Shown: piece after piece, positions 11,201-22,989 of the stretch
How positions within the stretch are numbered: the first letter of the stretch is position 1
Layout of the letters: each line of letters begins with the position of its first letter
Position numbers and translations under genes: made by a program
Source of the DNA: Phoebastria nigripes
Taxonomy: Eukaryota; Chordata; Aves; Procellariiformes; Diomedeidae
Length of the DNA: 64,000 nt
Direction: 5' to 3'
Assembly (NCBI GenBank): GCA_035582835.1
Contig: JAYKAV010002774.1
Coordinates: 726,418-790,417, forward strand
Notes under the pieces: model-generated
The model's input: only the letters and a program-made list of their open reading frames with translations
The model's database searches: none
Told to the model about the DNA's origin: nothing

Positions 11201-14155
11201 TCAGCCAGATTGCTCTATGAATCTTTTTTTACCACCCAGGACACGAAATGCTTCCACACTAGAACCGCAGGGGAACGGTGTTTGTGCAGGGGTGTTGGGA
11301 GCTCCCTCCCTCACCTCTATTGCTGTCTCAAGTGTGTGGTTGTGCGTGTGGATGTGGATGTGCATGTGTGTGAGAGGAAAACTGCCACTCTACACTCACT
11401 CTCCCTCTCTGCCAACCCTTCTCTTATTCATGCAAATACAGGTAAGAAACAATATATGTTTTTGTTTGATCTGTAGGAGTCTCCATCAGAAGAAAAAAAA
11501 AATAGGATGGGACCACTTTATGTAACTTGAACAAAACAAATAAAAAACCTAATCTTCATGCTAAAGTGATCTCACAATGATAGTATTTTTTTAAAATCTG
11601 AGATCTCAAAGCTCCCTAAGCTTGATTTTGTCTCCCTCAAACACTTTTCCTTCTGAGAAGAAAAGTGAGATGAGGAATGATTTGTCTCCTATTTTCCTAT
11701 CACAAATAGAGTGGGGGAAAAGCATGATACAGCCTTTCCAAATATAGACTGGCATAGGCAAGATACGAATTTCTTCCTTGATAGGTGAGACAGATGGGAG
11801 ACTTTACACGCACTCCCTCACATATGGATACGTTCTCTCTGCTCATAAGACATAAGTAATGTCATGCAAAGCATCTACCTCTCTTGCAGTGCATTACTAG
11901 TCCTTGAATAACACGCTCCATGTGGCCACATGGGTGGCCCATGGACTGACTGCACTTCCCAGACGTGTTCTGCCAGGGATTGGAGTTATTGCTTGTACTG
12001 GAAATCAGGGGGAAGGCAGAAGCATCTTAGAGGAGGACCGAGTAACGTTTCCAGCTGAAAACAAGTGCTTATCGGGGAGAGCAGATTGATGGGAGAACCC
12101 TGAATTACTGACACTGGTCTTCATGGACTGAGGAGGCGGGGGAAGGCATCAGAGAATGAGGCTCCAAAAATGGGTCTGATCCTGCGGTTGTCGAACTTGA
12201 ACCATTCTGGTGAGACTTGACCACTGTTACTTTTCCATACTAGACAGTGTAAAAGCACATTGCTATCAAAATGGAAAAATACTCCTTAGGACAGGAACCA
12301 GAGAGTTTGTATGGGATCAAACTTAGGTTTGAACAAAAAACTTCCGTATGAATATTTTAGATAATGCAATATTTTCAGATAACATAGTATCGGATGGTTA
12401 AATAAAAACTAAAAATAGGTAGAAAACTTAAACAACTACCATTTGTATGAAAGGAAGTCCAGTGGTCTGGATAATGATGATTTATTTTCAACGTTTTTTC
12501 ATGTTAATTAATTGTAATCTTACAGCATAGTTTACCAATAATACCCAGCACAGAAATTAAATAAATGCTATCAAAAACATTTTATTCATCTCTTGACAAA
12601 TGGTAATCATGTGTTACTTCTTGACTGCCAGACTAAATGAAACAATTACTATTCATGGACAGTTTTATCCTCTCAGAATATATTTAACAATGTCTGTCCA
12701 GATTAGTAGTCAGATTACTGAGTATAAATCCCCTATGGAGGACCTTAGTGAATATTTTGTATTGAGACAAAAAGGAAGTAGTAAGGAATTTATTTATTGT
12801 CTTGCTTACCCAGATTCCAAATTGAAGTTATTCACTTTGGTTATAGCATGAGAATAAAAGATTTACTAGAAGCAATAATATTGTCAAATATTTTTATGTT
12901 CTTTATATCTATACTGTTTACACTATTTATACTATTTACCAGGAAATCTGCCTCCCCTTCTAGATGATTCCAGATTTCAGTTCAGTAGCCAGTATCTTAT
13001 CCCAAGACAAATTATTTAAATATGAAAGAATGAATGGATGAACTCAAAACCCTCCAAAATAGGGAGAGAATAATGTACGTGTATCTATATGCACGTATAT
13101 TATATATATAATTATCCTGTTGTTTCATGCAGTTGTATTTGTGGGACTGCATCACAAAAGCCTTTACTCAAACTTAATGAAAGGTTTCTTTCGTTTGGGT
13201 TAATATATAACTTAGGTTGACAAAGCTATAATGTCTAATTAGTTTTTCTCAGTGCAGCCTATAATGAAAAGAATGGATGTTTTAAGAAGCTGTCTTTTGA
13301 AACAAATGTGTGAACTACATTCATATATGTGAAAAGAACATAATTGTCCCATATGCATTTATCATCTTGACTATGAAAGCATAGAATATGGAAATATAAC
13401 TTATCAAACCAAACACTCAAATAGGTGAATAATAGAAAATCACTTAAAGAAATGATGGTTTATTTCTGTGTGGGAGACGTGGCTATCTATCTCATAAGGA
13501 AGCTTCCTCTAGTTCCAGGGATAAAAATACTGTCCAATTAAGAATCCTACACAAACCCATGTTTAACACAATCCTCTATAAATATAACATATGTACATGA
13601 ATTAGTACTCTCTAGCAATTCTGAACAATTAATTTGAATAAAAGCTTTTAAACATATATTACTAACTTGCTGAATCAAAGTACTGTGATTACTAACATAC
13701 ATTTCTGAGCACGTGTAGTTTTGTTTTTTATTAAAGAAAGCTAGAGAGAGCTTATGGAAATCATACTAAAAGAAGATTATTTAGTTTGCAAAGTCAAACA
13801 CAGCAAACAGGGAATCACAAATTTACAGTTCTCCATATTACTTTATTTCTTCTCCATGTTGGCATGTGCTTTGTATTATTTCAGACAAGAGTCCTATGTC
13901 AAAGACACATTATTGCACCAGTACACACATACAATGAATGTCTAGCCAGGGACACCACGGAGATGGATTCCAGTCTGCTACTTGCATATTCAAACGTTCA
14001 GCTTGTATATATTATTCGGTCACCCTGCCTGCAATCAATATTCAGCTGCACAATCCACTGTTATCACTAGACTCCCCCATTTTGATAATCTACCACTGAA
14101 TATCAATTTTCTTTTCCCTAGATACACAGACCTCAGCAGCTCTCTTCCTCTCTTC
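2276..14155. other. Intronic stretch without recognisable features
   Basis: AT-rich DNA with scattered A and T runs (for example 7390-7412 and 8321-8330), a GT-rich patch at 11330-11385 and a short TA run at 13096-13111. All open frames are short, often lack ATG starts, and show no family signature. I see no exon, RNA gene or recognisable repeat here. Confidence 0.6.
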
Positions 14156-14160
14156 CAGTA
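14156..14160. repeat. Target-site duplication, left copy (cagta)
   Basis: Five bases directly left of the LTR match 15301-15305 exactly. Confidence 0.8.
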
Positions 14161-14346
14161 TGTGGTGGGTTGACCCTGGCTGGATGCCAGGTGCCCACCA
14201 AAGCCGCTCTATCACTCCCCCTCCTCAGCTGAACAGGGGAGAGAAAATACAACGAAAGGCTCGTGGGTCAAGGTAAGGACAGGGAGAGATCACTCAACAA
14301 TTACCGTCACGGGCAAAACAGACTCGACTTGGGGAAATTAGTTTAA

Positions 14347-14352
14347 TTTATT
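14347..14352 (-). terminator. Polyadenylation signal AATAAA of the minus-strand LTR
   Basis: Plus-strand tttatt reads AATAAA on the LTR sense strand, ahead of the U5-like terminal segment, as expected for an LTR poly(A) signal. It is in the sense orientation of TMEM117. Use is unproven. Confidence 0.5.
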
Positions 14353-14395
14353 ACCAATCAAATCAGAGTAGGATAATGAGAAATAAAATCAAATC

Positions 14396-14845
14396 TTAAA
14401 AACACCTTCTCCCCACCCCTCCCTTCTTCCCAGGTTCAACTTCACTCCCAATTTTCTCTACCTCCTCCCCCCTGAGCGGTGCAGGCNGACAGGGAATGGG
14501 GGTTGCGGTCAGTTCATCACACGTTGTCTCTGCTGCTCCTTCCTCCTCAGGGGAGGACTCCTCACACTCTTCCCCTGCTCCAGCGTGGGGTCCCTCCCAC
14601 GGGAGACAGTCCTCCATGAACTTCTCCAACATGAGTCCTTCCCACGGGCTGCAGTTCTTCACAAACTGCTCCAGCGTGGGTCCCTTCTGCGGGGTGCAGT
14701 CTTTCAGGAACAGACTGCTCCAGTGTGGGTCCCCCATGGCGTCACAAGTCCTGCCAGAAAACCTGCTCCATTGTGGGCTCCTCTCTCCACAGGGCCACAG
14801 GTCCTGCCAGGAGCCTGCTCCAGCGTGGGCTTCCCACAGGGTCAC
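14396..14845 (-). other. Repeat-built open frame on the LTR sense strand (149 codons)
   Basis: On the LTR sense strand a frame stays open for 149 codons. It starts at a GTG (14845-14843) after a TGA at 14860-14858, and ends at TAA (14398-14396). Part of it falls into roughly 15-residue steps ending in PWEG-like motifs with a cysteine three residues before (for example NCSPWEG and DCLPWEG), followed by an acidic stretch. It does not resemble any retroviral protein I know. GC-rich tandem DNA often stays open by chance, so a protein is not claimed. Confidence 0.35.
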
Positions 14846-15028
14846 AGCCTCCTTCGGTCATCCACCTGCTCCGGCGTGGGGTCCTCCACGGGCTGCAGGT
14901 GGATATCTGCTCCTCCGTGGACCTCCATGGGCTGCAGGGGGACAGCCTGCCTCACCATGGTCTTCACCACGGGCTGCAGGGGAATCTCTGCTCTGGCGCC
15001 TGGGGCACCTCCTCCCCCTCCTTCTTCA
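14575..15028 (-). repeat. Degenerate tandem array inside LTR, about ten 40-52 bp units
   Basis: On the plus strand each unit starts near ctgctcc(a/g)gcgtggg and continues to a ccacgggctgcag-like segment. Unit starts are at 14575, 14621, 14666, 14715, 14763, 14815, 14866, 14907, 14947 and 14988. Spacing is 45-52 bp in the first six intervals and 40-41 bp in the last three. The array is GC-rich and nearly free of stop codons in several frames. This explains the overlapping open frames on both strands, including 14496-15032 and 14585-15232 on the plus strand. Confidence 0.85.
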
Positions 15029-15120
15029 CTGACCTTGGTGTCTGCAGAGTTGTTTCTCTCACATATTCTCAGTCCTCTCTCTTCTGACTGCTGCAGGTGT
15101 TGCGCTGTTTTTTTCCCCTT

Positions 15121-15130
15121 CTTAAATATG
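15121..15130 (-). promoter_or_regulatory. TATA-like element of the minus-strand LTR
   Basis: Minus-strand CATATTTAAG lies about 170 bp from the LTR 5' end, where a U3 promoter is expected. It would drive transcription to the left, through the repeat array and in the TMEM117 sense direction. Confidence 0.45.
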
Positions 15131-15300
15131 TTATCACAGTGTTGCTACCACCTGGGCTCAGCCTTGGCCAGCAGCAGGTCCGTCTTGGAGCCGGCTGGCA
15201 TTGGCTCTGTTAGACATGGGGGAAGCTTCTAGCAGCTTCTCACAGAAGCCACCCCCGTAGCCCCCCCACTGCCAAAACCTTGCCATGCAAACCCAATATG

Positions 15301-15305
15301 CAGTA
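15301..15305. repeat. Target-site duplication, right copy (cagta)
   Basis: Right partner of 14156-14160. The exact match sets the LTR border even though its terminal dinucleotide is mutated. Confidence 0.8.
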
Positions 15306-18300
15306 ATCTCATTTCTTTTTGTTGGTTTTCTCTTTTTCCCTATAGCTAAAAGTTCACACGAAGAACTCTATGCTCATTATAATCCCCCCCATCCTCTGTT
15401 AGGAAAGTTTTGAGGACAATTAATATTGGAACAGTTTGTCAAGAGAGAGTATTTGGGTCTTGCCTCTATTAACCAAACTGCACGCACAGCCCAGAGATGT
15501 CCTGGTGATTTTATTCTAACTACTACGTTTGATTCTTCACAGGATGTGGCGGGCCACTGCGGAAGACATTGTAACGAGGAGATAGTGATTTCAGGCACAA
15601 ACTAGGCAGAGGTTAACCACAGGCCTTGGTGGCAGAGACCTCTATGTTAATAGGGGTGATGACTATATAACCGGAGCACATATTGTGGCATTAGTATGCA
15701 CTGCCTTTAGCAATGCCACCTGTATGTACTGCTTGTCAGAGCTCATTCCTGTGCAGATGTGCAAGAGCATAACGCTCTCAGCAAACCCCGGGGTACCATC
15801 TAGAAAGCTCAGTATTGCACAGGTTTGTTCACTTGGAAAAATACTATAAATACTATAAAAACAGATATCCCATAACCATTTACTAAATTAAAGTAATTTT
15901 TCGTGAACTCTCTTAACATTATTCTCTTCCACTTGTAGCTCATTTTTAATGTATTTATTTGTCTTTCTTCTGTCTTAACACGTGGTTTTCTTATAAAAAA
16001 ATCCTTATAAAAAGCGACCTTTAGTATAGGTTGGACTTATTCAGTGTTCCGGGGGAATAAAAAATTATTTGCAAAATAACCAGTCTTCTCACATTGTTCT
16101 TCCCTCTCTGCTTCCTCTAATACCCAACATTAAAAATAACTACTGTTCTATACTGTCCTATTTATTGAACTTATAGCTAGCTACTGCTATTGGCTTGTCG
16201 TCAGTCTTGTCCAAGATCTTTATTTGGCTTAATTTAACAACCTTTTTTACTTGTTGCTTCTTTCAAATGCAAATCTTTTCTCATGTCATACAGAATTTCT
16301 CTCTCCGAAAACAGCCAAATTATCAACATAGCCAAAAATATAAATCAGCCTATTTCCATTCGCACTTGTAACTTCGCAATAGTGACAGTAACCACAGAGC
16401 ACTGGAGACAGTTGTCTCTCTACCGCAGCCTCATCTGACTGCCAGATGGTGCGGATATTTAAGTCCCTGTGGGTATCTTTCTTTCGTAACCCACAAACAC
16501 GTCTGCACCATCCCAGTAATTCCACCAGGGTTCCAGATACTTCATTGCTTTCGAAAAGCCATCTTGACAATATGCTTTCCTAAATCCATAAGAAAGTGTG
16601 TTTGCATTTGCATTGTATCCCTATGCAATATAACACAGACTGTGACAGCGTTATACAAAGGGGCCTCTGGAGGGTGGAAGTAGCCATTTAGCAGAGCTGG
16701 AAACGACCAAAATGGAGACCTCTCTGTCAAAAAACCCCCAACCCACCACCATAAAAAAAAGTAGAAGGCACTTCAGTGAACTCCTTAGTGATGGGCTAGA
16801 CAAAAGCGAATAACAAATGGACATTTTTGAGCTAGCTGAGATGTTTGTGGAAGAATTATATTGTGAAGACATTCAAAAGGCATCCAGAATCCTCAGGAGC
16901 AACCAACAACCGGTTGCTGACAATGTTTCCAAGGAATGACTTAAAACAGGAGATAATAAGCTAAATCAAAACCTTTGCTAATTAGTTGCATTGGAGAGCT
17001 GAGAACATTTCCAAATGAGAAACACAAAGCAGTCACATGATCAACTGTTATAAACAAGTGGATGGTGCCTTCATCCCCATGACAATCCATCTGTCTTTGG
17101 TACGTTTATAGACATTTTCTAATTTTACAAAGTAAACCTGAAAATAAAAATGACGTTAACAGAAAAACAAGTCCCGTGTGTTTCTAAAATTTTTGTTTCA
17201 TCAACCACTTTGAACTGTGCATCACATATCTAGTATTTGGAATAATTAAAATACAGTGCACTGTATTACACTATCTCTGCTAAACATGTGTGCCACTAGG
17301 AAATGTCCTGAATAAATGGATTTGTGCATACCAGTATCTGTGTAAGACATACTATTAAGGATGCTTCATTTAGGACATTTCAGAAATGAGGCTGCTCACA
17401 TCACACCGCTTAAGCAACAATAAATGAAATACGACTACCCCACATTATCATACATAACATTATCAATACTTTAACTCCCGTCTCTATTTTTCCTACTTAT
17501 TAGGGAAAAAGAAGTCTACTTTTACTGATGTCTAACGTGCACTATCTAAATAATGTCTCTACAGAATGTAGACTGTTGCTATTTTATTTCACTCCTTAAA
17601 GCTAAAAATAAAAGCATTTATGTCACCCTTTAGGTTTTGAAATCCCCATTAAGCATACTCCTTAGTATGAGAATCACGCATGAAAAGAATCATGATTTTT
17701 TACTTTATCTCCATTTTAAACTTTTGGTAGGATTTGTTAATGTGAATATTATTTGAAAGAAAATACGGATTTATAACATTTTAGACTGCAAGAAGTAAAA
17801 ACTTCTCTCGCAACTATATTTAAGTGCTTTTAATAGTGTTTTATTGTTCTCCCTGTCTGGCATGTAAATTTGAAATCTCCCTATCATGTCACCTTGCTTT
17901 TAACCCTTTTTTCCATTCTTCCAGTCTTTTTGTGTAATTAAGTTTTTTCTTGACTCTTAATTAATCTCCTTTCCAGTCTTTCAGACAAGGCTATTCTTCA
18001 GACAAGGGTAAAAAAAATCAATGATGTTCTAGACTGAGCTTTTCGCTGACTTAACCAAATGACACTGTAATCATTGCTAGCCCACTTGTTACGTATCTGA
18101 GCATTTTTTCATTCATCTGCTTTACCTTTTTGCCCACCCTGGCACACTGAGACAGAATCTTCCTCTGCACGTCCCGCAATGATGACAAGGAGCTGTTTGA
18201 GCCCCCACCCACTCCGCTCCATAACTCAAACTTTTCAATCATGTTGTTTTTCTCACCTACCTTCCTAAGATTCCTCTTCCATGCTAGCATTTGTCAGATT

Positions 18301-18519
18301 ATTCACTTCATCTTTAAATTCTGTCATGTCACTAATATATATGGTGTATACAAATAACGAATACTACTTCTAACATTAAATAACTGGACCCCCCTGTCTT
18401 ATCAATGTAGCAGAAAATTATTCTTTTATTTATAGCTTTCATTGCACATCTCTGACATGATTCCTAAATGTTCAGCACACTCCATGGGGCTTACTAGTTT
18501 TCTTAATTGCTTTTAGTAA
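15306..18519. other. Intronic stretch without recognisable features
   Basis: Mixed-composition then AT-rich DNA. The open frames at 15377-15598, 16286-16570, 16542-16872 and 18051-18290 (minus) lack family signatures. No exon-like segment with matching splice sites and conserved peptide was seen. Confidence 0.55.
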
Positions 18520-18755
18520 AGAAATTTGTCAAAAGCCTTTTGAAAGTTCAAATAAATTAGATCAAGCATTTCTTCCTCATCCATTATTTTGATGACATGT
18601 TCAAAGAGTTCTAACAGATCAGAGAAGGTTTTCTTTCAGCAAAGCTACCCTGGCTTCTTTTAGCAAAGTTTAATCTAGAGTTTTGCTCATAATTCTATGG
18701 TTGATAATGTATTCAATCCATTTAGCTAATACTGAACTCAGACTTACAAGTCAGT
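18520..18755 (-). pseudogene. Ancient LINE (CR1-like) reverse transcriptase relic
   Basis: Read on the minus strand, 18620-18525 gives an uninterrupted peptide that includes LLELFEHVIKIMDEEEML followed by DLIYLNFQKAFDK. This is the conserved CR1/L2-type RT segment around the (Y)LDF-KAFDK motif. Upstream on the same strand, to about 18755, the bases resemble the preceding RT region but carry several stops. The match may run further into 18760-19050, but I cannot fix the end. The relic is old, broken, and in the same direction as TMEM117. CR1 versus L2 or L3 is undecided. Confidence 0.62.
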
Positions 18756-18759
18756 AGGA

Positions 18760-19806
18760 TAATTCTAGTTTGTTGAAAAAAAGCAACAAAACTAAAACAA
18801 TAGACAAATTTTAACATTCAGTTTTTCAATAGGCAATTAAGTGCTTAATAAAATTAAGTGCAAATAAAATTTGCATCAGCTCAGCCCCTTCAGTTCTTAT
18901 AAACCTTGTTTGTAGCCAATCAGCCATCTGATTCTGCCTTCTTTTTAGTCTTTAAATTTCTATTATTATTTCCTTTAATTGCCTCAATTTAATATAATAT
19001 CTCTTTTTTTTACTACTTTAAAAGTATAGATATTTCATTGCATTTTCTGTAGCAGAATCCATGTAAATAAATCTTTCAACTTCTCTGTAACAATTCCTTC
19101 TAAATCTGCTCTTTAAAAAACAGCAGGTCTACTGATATTTTCATGACATTTTCTCATGTAGTTGAAAAAAATCTTTGCAGTTTCTTTCATCTTCATCTAT
19201 AAGGTCTTCAGACCTCCTCTTAGACTATGCATTTTCCATTTTCCATTTTTCCTGACACAATTTATTTTCTGTTTTAACAGTTACAGTTTACCTGGAAGGG
19301 GCTACATTTGGGGTCAAATAAACGCTTACCCCTCGCAATTTTTCCCACTGATTTTTAAATATTTTTCTTAATAATCTGAGGCTGACTCACCATTTGAAAT
19401 CCCATTCATGTGTTAATTCAAAGAATTACTATAGTTAATTTCAAGGTCACAAAAGGACACTCACATATCTACTTACCTTAATTACAAGGACTGACAATGG
19501 GACTTCTAAATATTATCACATATAGCAAAAATTTTGCAACTCAGTTATAAACAGCGTCAAAGATATAATAAAAGAAACAGCATAAATCAATTATAAAATT
19601 ATGTTTTTACATCAACTATTTTGATTAGGAATTGTTCACTCATGTACAGCTTTTGTAATGTTTAATTTTTTGTTAAACCAAATTTCATTTTTTTCCTACT
19701 ATATATTCCGTTTGTATCTCTTCCCNCCACAGATAATTAGAAGATATATTTTTGGATGTTCTATAAAAGGTTAATTTACAATAATTTGATTTTAATATTT
19801 TCCTAC
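18760..19806. other. T-rich intronic DNA before the TMEM117 donor
   Basis: T-rich on the plus strand, possibly including the upstream part of the antisense LINE relic. No independent feature can be supported. Confidence 0.5.
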
Positions 19807-19904
19807 CAGAATAAAATGATCCTAATGTTTCCTTTCTTCCAGAAAGCTCTGGCAGACTTTCCCCAGTCTGGGTAGGGTTTGTCCTGAAGCATCATATCAG
19901 TGAC
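19807..19904 (-). CDS. TMEM117: TMEM117 next internal coding exon (32 codons)
   Basis: On the minus strand a good acceptor (ccttctttctctgtag, AG at 19906-19905) opens an exon of 32 codons plus two bases. It begins VTDMMLQDKPYPDWGKSARA, continues FWKKGN and ends IRIILF plus TG, closing at a gtagga donor (GT at 19806-19805). The first residues directly follow the AWM end of exon 61372-61471 in the known TMEM117 protein, so the two exons are adjacent and in phase (0 in, 2 out). The segment is a charged loop, roughly residues 170-201, and its last residues start the next hydrophobic segment. At 98 bp it is too short for a simple ORF scan. I looked for the following exon (a TDWISW-type motif) at lower coordinates and did not find it, so it probably lies left of the window. 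Confidence 0.93.
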
Positions 19905-19919
19905 CTACAGAGAAAGAAG

Positions 19920-22900
19920 GAATAATACCCAGTTAAACTGGTGTCACAAAAGAAAGTACTAACACGGACTTTACGAACACTTTCTTTTATGTATAACACA
20001 CCTGCTTCAGTTCTGATAATTTTAATAGGTAGTAGAAAAGTAGTATCTCTAGTGCTACTTTCAATCAAGATAAAGTATATTGGCCTACATATTCTGCCCC
20101 TAGAAGTGCATGCAACTCCTTGAGAAACAAGGAAACCTGTGGAGATCCAAAGATAAGAAGAGAAGAGGAACTAGTCTAAAAGTTACAGCAACCTACAGTA
20201 CATAAGCTACGTTCCGCTATGGCTATGAAGCTTTCCGGTCCAGCCTGGGAGAGGGGACCCACTTCCCTGAGAGCAGCATCAGCAGAATTTCCACTCTTGA
20301 AATCAGAACTGCAGCCAGGGAGTGCATGCCTGTGAATTAAGCACTATATGCCATTTATAATCTCTTCTCGCTTCCTGGTATCAGTGAGAAAAGCACACTT
20401 GGGACTAGAGACATGAAAATCCCTTAAAACTTGCACAAAATTTAAAAAGTATGAAATATTTATTCTCATTTTCATAATTCCTATCTAAAGAGACCATCTG
20501 TTTCTCTGTCCAGAGACTCATATGCATGCACTACTACTGGGTGGAACACAAAAGTATTAAAAATGACTTTCAGCTAAATGAGGGAGGTGAATACCCCTCA
20601 GGCACTTGCACCTTTGGGAAGCTGTGTTTTCATATCCATTTACTTCAAGTTAACTGTACTAAAAAGCACCGAAAGTTACATTCCAGTAAACTCATCAATT
20701 CCGTTGTGCAAAAGATCCAGAAGAGTGGAAAACCTACCCATACATAAAGATTAAGAAATAATTGAACAGAGAAAGGGAACAGGGGTGAGCACATGCTTCA
20801 CAATACAGGTAAGTAAAACAAATTCTTACTATCTGTCATTGGTATCAGTACACAGCGGAAAATTACTATTTTGATTAGTCTGAAAATAACTCTTAATAAG
20901 ATTTCAGAAGGAAATAACTTCAAATTGAAGTCAAGATTTCTTGTTTTTATTTTCCACTACATTTACTTTGATATACAGAGTTTTTAAAATCCAGTTTACC
21001 ATCCAGAATGTGAGCTACCACTTTCAATCAATGACATTAACAGTGTTTATCAAAAAGAACACATGGCCCAAAGAACACATAAACTACATTCAACTTCTAA
21101 ATTTTGGTTCCAAGTCCAGTTGGGGTTAAAGTGCTCAGCATATTAGCCTGAAGGTCTGGGTCCAAAGGATAATGAATATGTTAAATAAATAGAAAAACAC
21201 ATTCTAGGATTTTATGATTCCATTAAGCCTAGTCTGAAGAAACAACAGGTTATATCCTGAAATACCATCTTTACTAATTGTTTTATGTAGGCAAATTTTT
21301 TCTCAGATCAGCATGCTATGATACTTTTTTATAAGATCCCTATTATCTAAATAAATATTTTGATAAATATTCAATGCTGAACAAGACCTCTGTAAAGATT
21401 TAATCCACTACTTTAGTAATACCTTTTTCTCTTAGGAAAAGTCTACATAGTAATGAATATTTGCAAAGAAGACAGATATTTTGAGAGGTTTTATTCTATT
21501 TTCAAAATATTTTCTCCAGACACTTTCTGGGAAACATTTATTATATTTGGTAGAAGGATGCAATCTGCTGCTCTATGACCAATTAGAGAGTAGCATGTTT
21601 CATAAGAATGACATTCAAGAAGGAGACGTTTTCTAAGGAAAATGGCAAGACAAGGCAGGAAATGTTCTTTCTGATATCAGACAGTTGGTCTTTCATCTCC
21701 CAGCTTTGGCATTTATTTAAAGTCCTATCACCAGATCAATGTCAGCTCGGTTGCAACTAAATTGGCTGAAGCAGAGACAGTCATTAAAGGGATGCATTCC
21801 ATAAAGAGAAATCCAATTACCTTTTGCATTAGAGAAATCAAATTCATTTTCTGGTTTGGTCAAGGACAGTCACTGTGGAAAACGGCTCACGGGAGAAAAG
21901 CACTCAACACTGTCATAATGCAAATAAGTTTCAGATGGGAACATCAAAAACTCATTGCCGCTCTTAGAATGATGATTTTAGAAAAAGAAAAAAATATAAA
22001 TTTTAATTTAATTTGCACAACTTAGTATAAGGAGATGCGTGAGTGTGTATTTTTTTCTCTTTCTTTGTATTTCACAATGCAATTACTGGCCAGCAAACAT
22101 TTCTCTCTTTTTTACTGGACTATATTTGAAAACACTGCAGATACTCAGGAATAAAAAACAATTGATCACTTCAGTAATTCTATATATGCATGCATCCTAC
22201 ATAATCAAGACAAAACAGGGAAAGCCACTTACAAAGTAATTAAGTAATGTATTTTTTTCTTGAACTAAGAGATGTGATATACTTTGATCAATTAATTACG
22301 CTGCTTCAATTCAGAAAGGAATGGCCCCTAAATATAATGACTGTATACTCTTTCATTTTATTTAGTGTCTCATGAGAGAAATGGTTAAACTGTATTAAAA
22401 TGCAACAAACAAAACTGCATAATACACATTGTCTGACTTTTTAAGTTACACGCATGCCACAGCAAAATATTTTCATAAAAAATTAGTATGCCTTGTATAT
22501 ACCATAGAATCTTAAATTTCACTTTGCTAAATAAAAATATGACTTTATTGACTATTGATATTATTCACGTTAACTATGAAGATAACTTACAATGCTTTTA
22601 AAAAGGAATATTACTATCAGTAGATTAATGGCAAAATGTTACAATTCACAATTTTTGTTACAGAAAATTAAGTTGTTCCTTTTGATCTGATATACTAAAA
22701 TAATTTGAAAAATTATGTCATATCATGTAGAAGAAAGACCCTGGGATTCAAAGTCATGTTCAGAGCAAGTAACTTAGACAAACAACAAGTGCAGAAAGCA
22801 AAATTATAAAAACTTAAAAAACCCCAACAAACCAGTAAGATACCTAAGATACCAGAGATATACTAAGTGGAACAGTAAGACACCTTAAGGATCATTTACT

Positions 22901-22984
22901 CCTTATGTGTAGTGGCTCTTTGAGAATATTGCTCAGGATGCTCAGCACATACTTTAGATCTCTCCTCCCTAGACAGTCATGTCA
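19920..22984. other. Intronic stretch without recognisable features
   Basis: AT-rich DNA beyond the acceptor of exon 19807-19904. Small open frames (for example 20526-20747 and 21762-22025, plus) show no known motif. Nothing else seen. Confidence 0.55.
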
Positions 22985-22989
22985 AACAA

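Larger units (their letters stand above)
14161..15300 (-). mobile_element. Solo LTR of a second avian ERV family (ERVL-like), minus strand
   Basis: A 1,140-bp LTR lies on the minus strand, flanked by a perfect 5-bp duplication cagta (14156-14160 and 15301-15305). Read on the minus strand it begins (CA)TATTGGGTTTGCATGG and ends AACCCACCACA. The expected TG start has become CA, apparently by two transitions. A TATA-like element (15121-15130), a repeat array (14575-15028) and an AATAAA signal (14347-14352) follow in transcription order. The last 120 bp resemble the end of the 1703-2270 LTR. No retroviral internal region adjoins it, so it is solo. It is in the same orientation as TMEM117, so its signals could act on that transcript. 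One N at 14487. Confidence 0.86.
1..19806 (-). other. TMEM117: TMEM117 downstream intron, partial
   Basis: Everything left of the donor at 19806-19805 should be the next TMEM117 intron, because the following exon was not found. It hosts the Ty3/gypsy relic, both solo LTRs and the antisense LINE relic. Inference from gene order; the intron's far end is outside the window. Confidence 0.75.

Noticed and set aside
14496..15232. Three overlapping plus-strand open frames of 120, 178 and 215 codons
   Set aside because: They lie antisense in the GC-rich tandem array of the solo LTR, which is open in several frames at once. No known domain is visible.
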